Below are positions 39,352-50,733 of a stretch of 64,000 bases of DNA, piece by piece. The translations under genes and the position numbers were made by a program. Every line of letters begins with the position of its first letter. Positions within the stretch are counted from its first letter, which is position 1. Under the pieces are notes generated by a model. It was not told the DNA's origin. It saw only the letters and a list, made by a program, of their open reading frames with translations, and did not search any database. Source of the DNA: an uncultured Pseudomonadota bacterium (GTDB taxonomy: Bacteria; Pseudomonadota; Gammaproteobacteria; Burkholderiales; Rhodocyclaceae); NCBI GenBank assembly GCA_903951825.1, contig CAJBDJ010000031.1:1-64000 (forward strand). The letters are read 5' to 3'.

Positions 39352-40275
39352 TCAGGTAGGGAGGTCGAAGCAATCACCGCGTTGCCAGGGGTTGCCAGCC
39401 AAAAACTGCTGAACCGGCAAGCGCTTGCCGCCGGCTTTTTGCAACTCGCTGATCGCCAATGCGCCATCGGCGCAGGCGACAACGATCTTGCTGCGGTCAA
39501 CCGCCAAAATTTGCCCGGCTTTTCCTTGACCCGGTGTCGGCTCAGCTTGCCACAGCTTGATCAGCTGTCCCTTGAACCCGGCTTGGGCTCCCGGGAAAGG
39601 GTTAAATGCGCGCAACTGGCGATCCAGCTCGGCCGCCGATTTGCGCCAGTCAATCATCGCTTCCGATTTCTCGATCTTGTGCGCATAGGTCACCCCCTCG
39701 CTCGCCTGACCAACACTGGTCATGGGTAAACCGGCCAAGACTTCAGAAACCAGTCTTGCACCCAATTCGGCAAGCCGATCATGCAAACTGCCCGCCGTAT
39801 CGTGCGCCTCAATTGGCAATTCCCGACGCAGGACAATCGGGCCGGTGTCCAGCCCCGCCTCCATTTGCATGATGCAAATACCGGTTTCAGAATCTCCAGC
39901 AAGCAAAGCGCGCTGAATCGGTGCGGCACCCCGCCACCTCGGCAACAATGAAGCGTGGATGTTCAAACAGCCAAAATTCGGCAAATCGAGCACTGCCTGA
40001 GGCAGAATCAACCCGTAGGCAGCGACCACCATTACATCGGCTCTCAGCTTTGCCAAGCGTCCGAGAGCCTCAGCATCCTTGAGGCTCAGCGGCTGAAAAA
40101 CTTCAATGCCTCTCTCAAACGCAAGTTTCTTAACGGCTGACGGCTGCAAGCCCAAGCCCCGCCCGGCCGGTCGATCAGGCTGCGTCAAAACCAAGGCAAC
40201 CTCATGCCCGGCATCAACAATTGCCGCCAATGCCCGGGCCGCAAACTCGGGCGTGCCAGCAAAAATCACCCTCAT
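39352..40275 (-). CDS. fmt: Methionyl-tRNA formyltransferase
   Basis: [64 protein letters not shown]. Confidence 0.96.
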   Translation of the reverse strand: MRVIFAGTPEFAARALAAIVDAGHEVALVLTQPDRPAGRGLGLQPSAVKKLAFERGIEVFQPLSLKDAEALGRLAKLRADVMVVAAYGLILPQAVLDLPNFGCLNIHASLLPRWRGAAPIQRALLAGDSETGICIMQMEAGLDTGPIVLRRELPIEAHDTAGSLHDRLAELGARLVSEVLAGLPMTSVGQASEGVTYAHKIEKSEAMIDWRKSAAELDRQLRAFNPFPGAQAGFKGQLIKLWQAEPTPGQGKAGQILAVDRSKIVVACADGALAISELQKAGGKRLPVQQFLAGNPWQRGDCFDLPT

Positions 40276-40775
40276 GCCGTAACGCGCGCCTTCTTGGCCA
40301 ATTTGCTTCTGATTCGCGCCTGTTTTAACAGCGACAAGTGATCGACAAACACCTTGCCATTGAGATGATCCAACTCATGCTGCAGGCAGACTGCCAATAG
40401 GCCTTCAGCAACCAGCGACTGCTGGCGGCCGTCAATATCGAGATAATGAACGGTTACCCGCTGCGAGCGCTCAACCTTTTCGTACACGCCGGGCACGGAG
40501 AGGCAGCCCTCTTCCCCTTCTTGGGAACCTTCGCATTGTTCAAGACGCGGATTGATGAAGACGCGCAAATCGCTTTTGTCTTCAGAAACGTCAATGATGA
40601 TCAACTGCTTATGAACATCAACCTGCGTTGCTGCCAAACCGATTCCTGGCGCTTCATACATGGTTTCTGCCATGTCATTGACGAGACGGCGAATGCTTTC
40701 ATCAATACAGCTGATCGGCTGTGCAATTTTTTTCAGACGGACGTCGGGGAAGCGCAGAATGGGTAAAAGTGCCAT
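40272..40775 (-). CDS. def: Peptide deformylase
   Basis: [42 protein letters not shown]. Confidence 0.96.
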   Translation of the reverse strand: MALLPILRFPDVRLKKIAQPISCIDESIRRLVNDMAETMYEAPGIGLAATQVDVHKQLIIIDVSEDKSDLRVFINPRLEQCEGSQEGEEGCLSVPGVYEKVERSQRVTVHYLDIDGRQQSLVAEGLLAVCLQHELDHLNGKVFVDHLSLLKQARIRSKLAKKARVTA

Positions 40776-40813
40776 ATCAATTGGGGAAAAGCTTGCTCGC
40801 CTTGGTTAATACG

Positions 40814-40845
40814 TTCAAAATCTCACGCTATTTCTGTATTTTGAA
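40814..40845. promoter_or_regulatory. Dyad in the def / LysM-gene divergent intergenic region (TTCAAAAT / ATTTTGAA)
   Basis: Perfect 8-bp inverted repeat, 16-nt spacer, between divergent genes. Confidence 0.35.
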
Positions 40846-40912
40846 ACAGCTTTAACGTCCGAATGGACATTAATTTTCGCGCCGTGTTCCACCGGCACGT
40901 GAGGTAATAATC

Positions 40913-41929
40913 ATGGTTCGCATTATATCTGCACTCTTTCTGGCCGTGATGGCCACCTGCAGCTTCGCAGAAACTCCCGTTCGTCTGGTCGATAACCCAC
41001 CCGACCGTCACATTGTGGTGCCCGGCGACACGCTGTGGGGAATTTCCGGCAAGTTTCTCAAGGAACCTTGGCGCTGGCCTGAAATCTGGCGGATGAATCG
41101 TACCCAAATCAAAAATCCGCACCTTATTTATCCCGGCGACATCATTCTTCTTGATTACTTTAAAGGCAGTCCACGTTTGCGCGTTGCCAAGCCGATCAAG
41201 TTACAACCCAAGATATACAGCGAGGTGATTAATAAGGAAATTCCCAGTATTCCAGCGCATGTGATCGAACCGTTCATATCCAAGCCACTGATTATTCAAG
41301 CTAATGAACATGCGAGCGCTCCAAGATTTATTGCAACGCAAGAAGATCGTGTTTTTATCGGCATTGGTGATACCGGGTTTGTTTCAGGAATTACTGACAC
41401 TCAAGTTCTTGACTGGCACATTTACCGCCCGGGCAAACCACTGAAGGATCCCGAGACAAAGGAAGTTGTTGGCCATGAGGCCTTCTTTCTTGGAAGCGCC
41501 AAGCTGGTTCAGCCAGGGGAACCCTCCGTGGTGCGCATCAGCGAGGCAAAAGAGGAAATCGGGCGTGGTGACCGACTGATACCGGCTCCCCAGGTCAACT
41601 TGATTTCCTATGTCCCGCATCGCCCCGAGGCGTCGGTCACTGGGCAAGTAATGTCGATTTACGGCGGCGTCGACGAAGCCGGCAAATTTTCCGTGATCAG
41701 CATTAATCGCGGGACGAATGCTCAACTGGAAGTCGGACACGTGCTCGCGTTGTTCCGTAACCGGGTTTCACAAGGTTACGACGAGGACAACCGGCGCGTG
41801 ACGACAACCATTCCCGAAGAGCGGTACGCCTTGGCCTTTGTCTTCCGCGTCTTCGACCGCGTTGCTTATGCGCTGATCGTTGAAACCTCCAAGCCGGTCA
41901 TCGTCGGCGATTCGGTAAAAAATCCGTGA
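40913..41929 (+). CDS. LysM peptidoglycan-binding domain protein
   Basis: Signal peptide; HIVVPGDTLWGISGKFLKEPWRWPEIWRMNRTQIKNPHLIYPGDIILL. Confidence 0.9.
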   Translation: MVRIISALFLAVMATCSFAETPVRLVDNPPDRHIVVPGDTLWGISGKFLKEPWRWPEIWRMNRTQIKNPHLIYPGDIILLDYFKGSPRLRVAKPIKLQPKIYSEVINKEIPSIPAHVIEPFISKPLIIQANEHASAPRFIATQEDRVFIGIGDTGFVSGITDTQVLDWHIYRPGKPLKDPETKEVVGHEAFFLGSAKLVQPGEPSVVRISEAKEEIGRGDRLIPAPQVNLISYVPHRPEASVTGQVMSIYGGVDEAGKFSVISINRGTNAQLEVGHVLALFRNRVSQGYDEDNRRVTTTIPEERYALAFVFRVFDRVAYALIVETSKPVIVGDSVKNP

Positions 41930-43002
41930 ATGCGCCCCCAGGGTTGGCCGCCTGGTTGCGGTTGACCCTTGTGCCGGGTATTGGCGGCGAGACACAACGT
42001 AAACTTCTCGCCGCTTTCGGTTTGCCCGACGCCATTTTTTCTGCCGGACGCTCCGCCGTCCATGAGGTCATCGGCAAAAAGGCCGATCTGCTCTTCGATT
42101 TTGACGCGCAGGATGCTATTGAGCGCAGCATGATCTGGGCCGATGAACCTGGCCACACCATTCTGACGCTGGCCGATTCGAACTACCCAAAATCGCTGCT
42201 CGAAATCGCTGATCCACCGAGCCTCCTTTACGTTCGCGGCAATCCTGATCTTTTGCAACTCCGTGGACTAGCGATTGTTGGTAGCCGCAACGCCACACCC
42301 CAAGGCATCCAAACTGCCGAGAACTTTGCCAAATCATTGGCAGCCAAAGGGTTAAGTATTCTCAGCGGCCTCGCACTTGGCATCGATGCGGCCGCTCATC
42401 GCGGTGCTTTGGCGGCCGGTGGAGCAACGGTGGCTGTAATCGGCACTGGCGCCGATAGACTCTATCCGGCGCGTAACCGTGATCTGGCGCTACAAATTGC
42501 CGAACAGGGCGCTATCATTTCCGAGTTCCCGCTCGGAACCCCGGTACTGGCAGCCAATTTTCCCCGTCGCAACCGGATTATTTCCGGAATATCCTGTGGC
42601 GTTTTAGTCGTTGAAGCGGCTACCGAGAGTGGTTCATTAATCACCGCACGACTCGCCGGAGAACAAGGACGCGAAGTTTTTGCGATTCCCGGTTCGATAC
42701 ATTCACCCGTTGCACGCGGCTGTCACCAACTGATCAAGCAAGGCGCAAAACTGGTTGAAACCGCCAACGACATTCTCGAAGAGCTCGGTGAAATTACTGG
42801 GGCAGGGATGGCGCTTCCGCGATTCGACGAATCCGATGCTCATCCGCTGCTTGCCGCACTTGGCCATGACCCATGCTCGCTGGACGAACTGGTAGAACGC
42901 ACCGGCATGAGCGCTGATCAACTACTGGGCGAATTGCTGACACTTGAACTCGCGGGCAATCTGTCCAGCCTGCCGGGTAACCGCTATCAACGCCTCGGCT
43001 AA
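41926..43002 (+). CDS. dprA: DNA processing protein DprA
   Basis: YPKSLLEIADPPSLLYVRGN, AIVGSRNATPQG, SGLALGIDAAAHRGAL, EFPLGTPVLAANFPRRNRIISG. Confidence 0.95.
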   Translation: MNAPPGLAAWLRLTLVPGIGGETQRKLLAAFGLPDAIFSAGRSAVHEVIGKKADLLFDFDAQDAIERSMIWADEPGHTILTLADSNYPKSLLEIADPPSLLYVRGNPDLLQLRGLAIVGSRNATPQGIQTAENFAKSLAAKGLSILSGLALGIDAAAHRGALAAGGATVAVIGTGADRLYPARNRDLALQIAEQGAIISEFPLGTPVLAANFPRRNRIISGISCGVLVVEAATESGSLITARLAGEQGREVFAIPGSIHSPVARGCHQLIKQGAKLVETANDILEELGEITGAGMALPRFDESDAHPLLAALGHDPCSLDELVERTGMSADQLLGELLTLELAGNLSSLPGNRYQRLG

Positions 43003-43081
43003 ACTCCCTCATCTTTAATAGCGGCTTGCCAAGGCTCTCTCCGCGCACTTATCATGCCCCGGCACCCAACCGATAGAATCC

Positions 43082-45601
43082 ATGACAAAAAAGCTCATTA
43101 TTGCCGAAAAGCCCTCAGTAGCCGCCGACATTGCCAAGGCGCTGGGCGGGTTCACCAAGCACGACGACTATTTCGAGAGTGATACCCATGTTATCTCGTC
43201 AGCCGTCGGTCACCTGCTGGAACTGTCTTGCCCGGAAGAATTCGAGGTCAAACGCGGCAAATGGTCATTTGCCCATTTGCCGGTCATTCCCCCGCATTTT
43301 GCGCTATCCCCTATTGAGAAGACCGAGTCACGCCTGCGTGTGTTGAATAAACTGATCAAGCGCAAAGACGTTGATGGGCTGATCAATGCTTGCGACGCCG
43401 GGCGCGAGGGTGAGCTGATTTTCAACTACATTGCCCAGCACAGCAAGACTACCAAACCAGTGCAGCGCCTTTGGCTGCAATCCATGACCCAGGGCGCCAT
43501 CCGTGATGGTTTTTCGCGCTTGCGCTCGGGCATTGAAATGCAGGGGCTTGGCGATGCTGCCGTATGCCGGTCGGAATCCGACTGGCTGGTTGGCATCAAT
43601 GGTACCCGGGCAATGACCGCCTTCAATTCAAAGACAGGCGGCTTCCACCTGACGACAGTGGGGCGTGTCCAGACACCGACATTGGCTATCGTCGTCGACC
43701 GTGAAAAGCGGATTCGGGAATTCAAAGCGCGCCCTTATTGGGAAGTTGAAGGGCATTTTTCTGCCAAGGCAGGCGATTATTCCGGAAAATGGTTCGATGA
43801 AGCTTATAAGGGAAAAAACGAAGACGAGCACGCCCGCGCTGATCGTCTATGGGATCAGCAGCGTGCCGAAGCTATTCGCGCTGCCGCTCTTGGCAAGCCC
43901 GGAATAGTGACCGAAGAAGCCAAGCCAGAAACTCGACTCTCACCACAGCTATTCGATTTGACAAGCCTTCAGCGCGAAGCGAACGCTCGCTTCGGATTTT
44001 CGGCAAAAACGACACTGGGCATTGCCCAGGCACTTTACGAAAAACACAAAGTACTCACCTACCCGCGAACCGATTCTCGCTGCTTGCCGGAAGATTACAT
44101 CGCAACGGTCAAAACCACGATGTCGGTGCTGACCGGAGAAGGCGCCGGTAAAGGCCACGATGAAGTACTGCTTGCGCGCTACTCACCCTTCGCTCACCAG
44201 ATCCTTGCGCGTCATTGGATTCTGCCCAACAAACGTATATTCAATAACGCGAAAGTGAGCGACCACTTCGCCATTATCCCTACTCCACAGGCACCCAAGG
44301 CTTTAAACGAGATCGAACAAAAGCTTTACGATTTCGTTGTCAGGCGTTTCCTTTCGGTGTTCTTTCCGGCTGCTGAATATCTCGTCACCACCCGCATCAC
44401 CCGCGTTGCCAGCCAGCCTTTCAAAACTGAAGGCAAGGTGTTGGTGAATCCCGGCTGGTTGGCGGTCTATGGCAAAGATGGACAGGAAGGCGACGATGGC
44501 AACCTGGTTGCGGTGGCCGCCGATGAACAAGTAAAGACAAGCGAGATTATCGTCAAGGCCAACGAAACCCGTCCCCCGCCGCGTCACTCGGAAGCAACCC
44601 TGCTTTCAGCGATGGAAGGTGCCGGCAAGATGGTGGACGACGAGGAGTTGAAGGCAGCGATGGCCGGACGCGGTTTAGGAACGCCGGCGACACGTGCGCA
44701 AATCATCGAAAATCTGATCGGCGAGCAATACATCGTTCGTGAAGGACGAGAGTTAACGCCGACCGCCAAAGCGTTCTCGCTTATGACCCTCCTCAACGGT
44801 CTCGGCATCAATGAGCTCACGCATCCTGAGCTGACTGGCGACTGGGAATGGAAACTGGGTCGAATCGAAAAAGGCGAATTCACCCGCGCAGAGTTCATGC
44901 GCGAAATTGCCGAAATGACTCGGCACATGGTCGAGCGAGCTAAAACTTTTGATAGCGACACGATTCCCGGTGACTTTGGCGTATTAACCGCAAAATGCCC
45001 TCGCTGCGGCAGCGAAATTCGCGAAAATTACAAGAAATTTCAGTGCATAAGCTGTGACTATTCGCTCTGGAAAATTGTCGCCGGACGTCAATTTGAGCCA
45101 GCCGAAATCGACACACTGATCACCGAGAAGCAAATTGGCCCCTTGACCGGCTTCCGGAACAAAATGGGTCGTACTTTTGCTGCTGCGATCAAACTTAACG
45201 AAAAAATGGAGCCTGAATTCGACTTTGGCCAGGACAAAACCGAAGAAGCCAATGCCGAGCCCGTTGATTTTTCCAGCCAAAGCACTCTCGGCCAATGTCC
45301 GAAATGCGCGACTGGCGTCTTCGAGCACGGTAACGCCTACGTCTGCGCGAAATCCGTTGGGCCAGATAAAACCTGTGATTTCCGCTCGGGAAAGATCATT
45401 TTGCAACAGCCGATTGAGGCCGGGCAGATGAAAAAGCTGCTCACCGAAGGCAAAACCGATTTGCTTAGAGAATTTGTCTCCAACCGCACCCGACGGAAAT
45501 TTTCCGCCTATTTGGTCGCCAAGGATGGCAAGGTTGGCTTTGAGTTTGAAAAAAAGGTCGCCAAGCCCAAGGTCGCTCCCAAGAAAAAAGTGGAAGCCTG
45601 A
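43082..45601 (+). CDS. topB: DNA topoisomerase III (type IA)
   Basis: KLIIAEKPSVAADIAKALG, NACDAGREGELIF, TTVGRVQTPTLAIVVDRE, LTYPRTDSRCLPED; C-terminal Zn-finger/TopoC repeats. Confidence 0.92.
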   Translation: MTKKLIIAEKPSVAADIAKALGGFTKHDDYFESDTHVISSAVGHLLELSCPEEFEVKRGKWSFAHLPVIPPHFALSPIEKTESRLRVLNKLIKRKDVDGLINACDAGREGELIFNYIAQHSKTTKPVQRLWLQSMTQGAIRDGFSRLRSGIEMQGLGDAAVCRSESDWLVGINGTRAMTAFNSKTGGFHLTTVGRVQTPTLAIVVDREKRIREFKARPYWEVEGHFSAKAGDYSGKWFDEAYKGKNEDEHARADRLWDQQRAEAIRAAALGKPGIVTEEAKPETRLSPQLFDLTSLQREANARFGFSAKTTLGIAQALYEKHKVLTYPRTDSRCLPEDYIATVKTTMSVLTGEGAGKGHDEVLLARYSPFAHQILARHWILPNKRIFNNAKVSDHFAIIPTPQAPKALNEIEQKLYDFVVRRFLSVFFPAAEYLVTTRITRVASQPFKTEGKVLVNPGWLAVYGKDGQEGDDGNLVAVAADEQVKTSEIIVKANETRPPPRHSEATLLSAMEGAGKMVDDEELKAAMAGRGLGTPATRAQIIENLIGEQYIVREGRELTPTAKAFSLMTLLNGLGINELTHPELTGDWEWKLGRIEKGEFTRAEFMREIAEMTRHMVERAKTFDSDTIPGDFGVLTAKCPRCGSEIRENYKKFQCISCDYSLWKIVAGRQFEPAEIDTLITEKQIGPLTGFRNKMGRTFAAAIKLNEKMEPEFDFGQDKTEEANAEPVDFSSQSTLGQCPKCATGVFEHGNAYVCAKSVGPDKTCDFRSGKIILQQPIEAGQMKKLLTEGKTDLLREFVSNRTRRKFSAYLVAKDGKVGFEFEKKVAKPKVAPKKKVEA

Positions 45602-45614
45602 TCAACCTATCAAC

Positions 45615-45628
45615 GTTTCACGTGAAAC
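45615..45628. promoter_or_regulatory. parS-like site 3 (GTTTCACGTGAAAC; 18-bp palindrome ACGTTTCACGTGAAACGT)
   Basis: Between topB stop (45601) and oxyR stop (45640). Confidence 0.88.
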
Positions 45629-45639
45629 GTCCTTTACGG

Positions 45640-46554
45640 TCAGCGGCGAGATTTCGTCCCTGGAAGGCGGCAGGAAAGCAGAGCGGCACGGATGGCATCG
45701 ATGGCCTGTGGTCGAGGAAAAGTCACTCGCCAAACCAAGCCAACGGTGCGAAGCGGCGGGTCACCGGAGAAAGGTAAAACCCTGACCAACGGCTCTTTGC
45801 CTACCAATGGGTCGGCGGCGGTGCTTGGCATTACCGCTACTCCGGCACCGCTGGCGACCATGTATCGGATGGTTTCGAGAGAGCTACCCTCCAGCGAGTG
45901 CTCCAGCACATCGCGTCCAGCCGAGCGCGGACAGGACTCAAGTACCTGATCGCGAAAACAGTTGCCATGACCTAAAAGCAGCAAGTTTTGACTCTCAAGC
46001 TCATCTGCGTTGACATCCGTACGATCAACCCAGGGATGACTGGCTGGAACGATTACCCTGAATGGCTCATCGTAGACAGGTTGGGCAACCAGCCCCGGTT
46101 CACCGAAAGGCAAAGCAATGACAATCACGTCCAACTCGCCTGCCTTCAATGCCGGTATCAGGTTGGCCGTGAAGTCCTCCTTGAGAAACAATGGCATCGC
46201 CGGTGCGTATTTATGCATGGCGGGGATCAATCGAGGAAAGAGATAAGGTGCGATGGTATAAATGACGCCGACCCGTAGCGGGCCGCTCAGCGGATCACCG
46301 GCCGCCCCGGCGATCTCCTCAAGGCGTACCGCCTCTTCAAGAACGCGCAAGGCTTGATCGATAATGCGCTCCCCGAGCCCGGTAATTCGCACATCGGAAG
46401 CCGTTCGCTCAAACAACGCCGCACCGAGTTGTCCCTCAACCTTTTTTAAAGCCACCGATAACGTCGGCTGACTAACATGGCAAGCTTCAGCGGCTCTACC
46501 GAAATGGCGTTCGCGGGCAAGTGCAACGATGTAGCGCATTTCAGTCAAGGTCAT
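45640..46554 (-). CDS. oxyR: LysR-family regulator, OxyR-like
   Basis: MTLTEMRYIVALARERHFGRAAEACHVSQPTLSVALKKVE; redox Cys region LLLLGHGNCFRDQVLESC. Confidence 0.85.
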   Translation of the reverse strand: MTLTEMRYIVALARERHFGRAAEACHVSQPTLSVALKKVEGQLGAALFERTASDVRITGLGERIIDQALRVLEEAVRLEEIAGAAGDPLSGPLRVGVIYTIAPYLFPRLIPAMHKYAPAMPLFLKEDFTANLIPALKAGELDVIVIALPFGEPGLVAQPVYDEPFRVIVPASHPWVDRTDVNADELESQNLLLLGHGNCFRDQVLESCPRSAGRDVLEHSLEGSSLETIRYMVASGAGVAVMPSTAADPLVGKEPLVRVLPFSGDPPLRTVGLVWRVTFPRPQAIDAIRAALLSCRLPGTKSRR

Positions 46555-47258
46555 GACAAATACCCCAGCTTGTGCAGGTCGTGCCTGCTGAGCCAGCGCC
46601 ATTGACCCGGTTCCAGATCAGCGGGCAAGATCAGCTCACCCACAGCCTCACGATGCAGCGACTCAACCCGATTTCCGGCAGCCGCCACCATGCGCTTCAC
46701 TTGATGATACTTGCCTTCAGTGACAGTCAAGCGAAGTTGGTGTGACCCTACAATTTCGCAAGCAGCTACGCAAATCGGTGTCGGTTCATCGTTCAACAAA
46801 ACCCCGCTCAGCAAGCTATCTATCTGATTTTGATCGACGGGATGACGGGTGGTGGCCAGATAAACCTTGGGTACTTTGCGCTTGGCCGATGAGAGAAGGT
46901 GATTCAAGTGCCCATCGTCGGTAATCAACAATAAGCCGGTCGTGTCTTCATCAAGGCGGCCAATCGGCTGCACGCCACGTTCGCGCAACGGGATCGGCAA
47001 CAAGGTCAAAACGCCGGGGTGATGCAATGGTTTGCGCGAGCACTCATAGCCCATCGGCTTGTTGAGCATCAGGTAGGCAAATTCGGCGTAAGGCCAGGTC
47101 ACGCCGTCGACAGTAAAATCAAGTTCCGAGGTGTCAAACTCTGCGAAAGGATTAAGGCAACTTTCACCATTGACCGTGACTCTCTCGCTGCGAATCAGCC
47201 CACGACACGCCTTGCGCGTGCCAAACCCATGCTTCTGGAGCAGTCTGTCTAGTTGCAT
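46551..47258 (-). CDS. rsuA: 16S rRNA pseudouridine(516) synthase
   Basis: S4 domain; PIGRLDEDTTGLLLITDDGHLNHLLSS; GKYHQVKRMVAAAGNRVESLHR. Confidence 0.88.
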   Translation of the reverse strand: MQLDRLLQKHGFGTRKACRGLIRSERVTVNGESCLNPFAEFDTSELDFTVDGVTWPYAEFAYLMLNKPMGYECSRKPLHHPGVLTLLPIPLRERGVQPIGRLDEDTTGLLLITDDGHLNHLLSSAKRKVPKVYLATTRHPVDQNQIDSLLSGVLLNDEPTPICVAACEIVGSHQLRLTVTEGKYHQVKRMVAAAGNRVESLHREAVGELILPADLEPGQWRWLSRHDLHKLGYLS

Positions 47259-47281
47259 GGCGGGAATGCTAACATTGCGCC

Positions 47282-47752
47282 ATGAATTTCGAACATCTTC
47301 TCCAGATCAACGATCCCGAAAATCCTCTGCTTGAGCCCTTGAGCCGTCAGCAATTGTGGAATGGCCTGCTGCAACGAGTTGAACACCCGCTTCCCTTTCT
47401 TCCCGGACTTGAGGCGTGTACCATACTGGGGCGACAGAACGATTCGCTCCAGCGCGAATTGAATTTCGGCTCTGCTGTAATTCGCGATCATGTAACGTTT
47501 AGCGAATTGAATTGGGTACGTTTTGCTATCGTACCCAACGAACAACATGCGGGCGGTTGCCTGACCATAACCATCGAAGAGCCCGGAGAGGGGTTCCTGT
47601 ATCTGTGTTTTGCTTACGAAACCACCTTGGCAAAAAATCCAAACTCTGAAGAGCGGGCTTACATCGAATACGTCAAATCCGCCTATCACCAGTCCGACGT
47701 GGATTGCGTGCGAATCATCCGCAGATGGGTCGCCGAAGGCTCAACCCAGTAA
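47282..47752 (+). CDS. DUF1857 / SRPBCC-family protein
   Basis: LSRQQLWNGLLQRVEHPLPFLPGLEACTILGRQNDSLQRELNFGSAVIRDHVTF. Confidence 0.75.
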   Translation: MNFEHLLQINDPENPLLEPLSRQQLWNGLLQRVEHPLPFLPGLEACTILGRQNDSLQRELNFGSAVIRDHVTFSELNWVRFAIVPNEQHAGGCLTITIEEPGEGFLYLCFAYETTLAKNPNSEERAYIEYVKSAYHQSDVDCVRIIRRWVAEGSTQ

Positions 47753-49375
47753 TCAATTGAAGCCCATACTGGCCAGATAGTCCTCATAGCCACCGAGATA
47801 ATCGATAATCTTGCCGCTCGCCTTGACCTCAAACACGCGGCTTGACAATGACGAAACGAACTCGCGGTCATGTGATACAAAAATCAGCGTACCGGGAAAT
47901 TTTTCAAGGCCGGAGTTCAATGACTCGATGGATTCCATGTCAAGGTGATTGGTGGGCTCATCCATGATCAACACGTTTGAATGCAAAAGCATCAACTTGC
48001 CGAAAAGCATGCGCCCCTGCTCGCCGCCGGAAATGACATTGACCGGCTTTTTTACTTCATCGCCGGAAAACAGCAAGCGCCCCAAGGTACCTCGAATCAG
48101 CGTCTCAACATCGCCCCCCTCATACCCACCGGCACGGACAAATTCGGCAATCCAGTCAGTCAGGCTTATTTCCGACTTGAACAAATCCGAGTGATCCTGC
48201 GAGTAATACCCCGGCTTTGCCTTCTCGGCCCACTTGATGCTGCCGAACTGTGGATGGATTTCTCCCATCAATAATTTGAGCAAAGTGGTTTTGCCGACAC
48301 CGTTTTCACCAATGATGGCGATCCGCTCGCCGGCATTGATGGTGAAGCTGAGATTGTTGAATATTTGACGATCTGACCCAGGATAAGTGAAGGAGATATT
48401 GTCTACCTCTACCGCCTGACGATGAAGCTTGTCCTTTTCGTCGTAATCAAAGCGTATCCATGGATACTGGCGTGACGAGGGCTTGACGTCTTCCGGCTTC
48501 AGTTTGTCGATCAGCTTCATCCGGCTGGTTGCCTGCTTGGCCTTCGAAGCGTTGGCCGAGAAGCGGCGGACAAAAGTTTGCAGTTCGGCGATCCGCTCCT
48601 TGGCTTTGGCATTGGCATTCGATTGACGTTCGCGAGCCTGCTGCGAAGCTTCCATGAAGTCATCGTAGTTACCGGCGTAAGTCGTGATTTTGCCGTAATC
48701 AAGATCGGCCATGTGCGTGCACACTTGATTCAGAAAGTGACGATCATGCGAGATGATGATCATCGTCGAATCACGATTGTTAAGCACCTCTTCCAACCAG
48801 CGGATCGTGTTGATGTCGAGATTATTGGTCGGCTCGTCGAGCAGGAGAATATCCGGATTGGCAAACAGTGCCTGACAAAGAAGCACTCGCAGCTTCCAGC
48901 CCGGTGCTACCTGACTCATCGGGCCGTTGTGTTGGTCAGTCGGGATGCCAACTCCGAGCAACAATTCGCCAGCCCTGGATTCAGCCGTGTAACCGTCGAA
49001 TTCGGCGAAATGATGCTCAAGCTCGGCGGCCTTCATATAGTCGTCTTCAGTCGCCTCGGGGTTGGCATAAATCGCGTCGCGTTCCTGCATGCAGGCCCAC
49101 ATGGCTTCGTGACCCATCAACACGACATCAAGAACACGCATCTCTTCAAAAGCAAACTGATCCTGACGTAGATAAGCCATGCGCTCATGTTTGTCCTTTG
49201 AAACATTGCCAGCCGACGGCTCCAGCACCCCGCACAGTATCTTCATAAACGTCGATTTACCGGCTCCGTTGGCGCCGATCAGGCCGTAGCGATAGCCTTC
49301 GCCAAATTTGACGTTAACGTTTTCAAACAGGGGCTTAACCCCAAATTGCATGGTAATGTTGGCGGCGACAAGCAA
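47753..49375 (-). CDS. ABC-F family ATPase, YbiT-like
   Basis: Two NBDs (GANGAGKST / GENGVGKTT), [11 protein letters not shown] / [13 protein letters not shown] start at 49375 gives [20 protein letters not shown]. Confidence 0.9.
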   Translation of the reverse strand: MLVAANITMQFGVKPLFENVNVKFGEGYRYGLIGANGAGKSTFMKILCGVLEPSAGNVSKDKHERMAYLRQDQFAFEEMRVLDVVLMGHEAMWACMQERDAIYANPEATEDDYMKAAELEHHFAEFDGYTAESRAGELLLGVGIPTDQHNGPMSQVAPGWKLRVLLCQALFANPDILLLDEPTNNLDINTIRWLEEVLNNRDSTMIIISHDRHFLNQVCTHMADLDYGKITTYAGNYDDFMEASQQARERQSNANAKAKERIAELQTFVRRFSANASKAKQATSRMKLIDKLKPEDVKPSSRQYPWIRFDYDEKDKLHRQAVEVDNISFTYPGSDRQIFNNLSFTINAGERIAIIGENGVGKTTLLKLLMGEIHPQFGSIKWAEKAKPGYYSQDHSDLFKSEISLTDWIAEFVRAGGYEGGDVETLIRGTLGRLLFSGDEVKKPVNVISGGEQGRMLFGKLMLLHSNVLIMDEPTNHLDMESIESLNSGLEKFPGTLIFVSHDREFVSSLSSRVFEVKASGKIIDYLGGYEDYLASMGFN

Positions 49376-49524
49376 GGCAATTCCAATCGGGTAACGTTCA
49401 TAATCAGAGAATTCGATTTTACCCGCTTTCAAAGCCACCCCTGCCAATCGAATCAAATTTGAGTAAAGTCGATGCAGGTTCGCGATATTTTTGGCAAACT
49501 GTCTGAATAATGGGAGAACACGGA

Positions 49525-50637
49525 ATGAGTGCGAAAATGCATGTTGCAGTCATCGACGACAATCCGCCGCAGCGGATGATTTTGACCCGGCTTCTCGAGA
49601 GCGATTACCTGGTGAGCGCTTTCGAAAACGGTGAGCAATTTTTGGCCAGTGATGAAACCTTCGCAGCCGTTTTGCTCGACATCGAAATGCCCCGACTCAA
49701 TGGTTACGAAACCTGTCGCAAGCTGCGTGCCCGTCCCGAAGGCAAGGAAATTCCGGTCATTTTCGTCTCAGCCCACGATACCGCACCCGAACGCGTCGAC
49801 GCCTACGAGGCGGGTGGTGACGATTTCGTCACCAAGCCAATTACCGCTCATGAGTTACGCCACAAGCTCAAGGGCGCTATTGAGCACCGATTACGTGTCC
49901 AGGAGCTTGCAGCTCAATCCTCAAATGCCCAGCAAGTGGCCTTCACGGCAATGATCAGCATGGGGGATTTGGGCGTCGTTATCGATTTTTTGCGCAACTC
50001 CACGAATAAGCAAAGCTACGAATCAATTGCCCAACAACTTATTGATGCGATGTCCGCCTGGGGGCTGCTGGGTGTCGTCCAGGTACGCGGCCGCAAAGGC
50101 TGTCTGGATATCAGTTCGGCTGGCGACATGTCTCCGTTGCAGGCCTCGGTTCTCGAAACCATGCGCGAAATCGGCCGTATTTTCGAGTTTGGTTCGCGGG
50201 CTATTGTCAATTACGAGCATGTTTCGTTACTGATTCAGAACCTGCCCACAGACGATCCGGACAAAGTCGGACGCCTTCGCGATCACCTTGCCGTCCTGGC
50301 CGAAGGCGCCGATATGCGGGTCGCAGCACTTGATGCCGCCAGCGAAAAAGACGGTGTCGTCGCGGCGCTGACCAAGCTGCGCCACAGTTTGCAGCAGGTA
50401 AGCCAGCAAAATCGCGTTAATCGTACAGATGGGCAGAACCATATTCTTGAGGCACTCGAGCATCTGGCAAGAACGCTACGTACATTCGGTTTGACCGATA
50501 CGCAAAAGGTTTATGTTGATGATCTGGTAAAAGAAACGCTGGACGAAACCCAGAACTATTTCAATGATGCACAAGGTATCGAAAGCGATTTCAGTGAATT
50601 GCTCAGCCAGCTTGATCAACTCTCGCGGAATCACTAA
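49525..50637 (+). CDS. Response regulator with uncharacterised output region
   Basis: REC domain ([19 protein letters not shown]...[17 protein letters not shown]...DDFVTKPI) followed by ~240 aa without HTH or recognised enzymatic motif. Confidence 0.8.
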   Translation: MSAKMHVAVIDDNPPQRMILTRLLESDYLVSAFENGEQFLASDETFAAVLLDIEMPRLNGYETCRKLRARPEGKEIPVIFVSAHDTAPERVDAYEAGGDDFVTKPITAHELRHKLKGAIEHRLRVQELAAQSSNAQQVAFTAMISMGDLGVVIDFLRNSTNKQSYESIAQQLIDAMSAWGLLGVVQVRGRKGCLDISSAGDMSPLQASVLETMREIGRIFEFGSRAIVNYEHVSLLIQNLPTDDPDKVGRLRDHLAVLAEGADMRVAALDAASEKDGVVAALTKLRHSLQQVSQQNRVNRTDGQNHILEALEHLARTLRTFGLTDTQKVYVDDLVKETLDETQNYFNDAQGIESDFSELLSQLDQLSRNH

Positions 50638-50733
50638 AGCGGCTGTTTTTTCAACGGGCAACTAACGATCTGTTTTGGTGCACCGCAGTGTAAGATGCCG
50701 ACCAAGCCTATTAGCGGATGACTCTGAGACATC

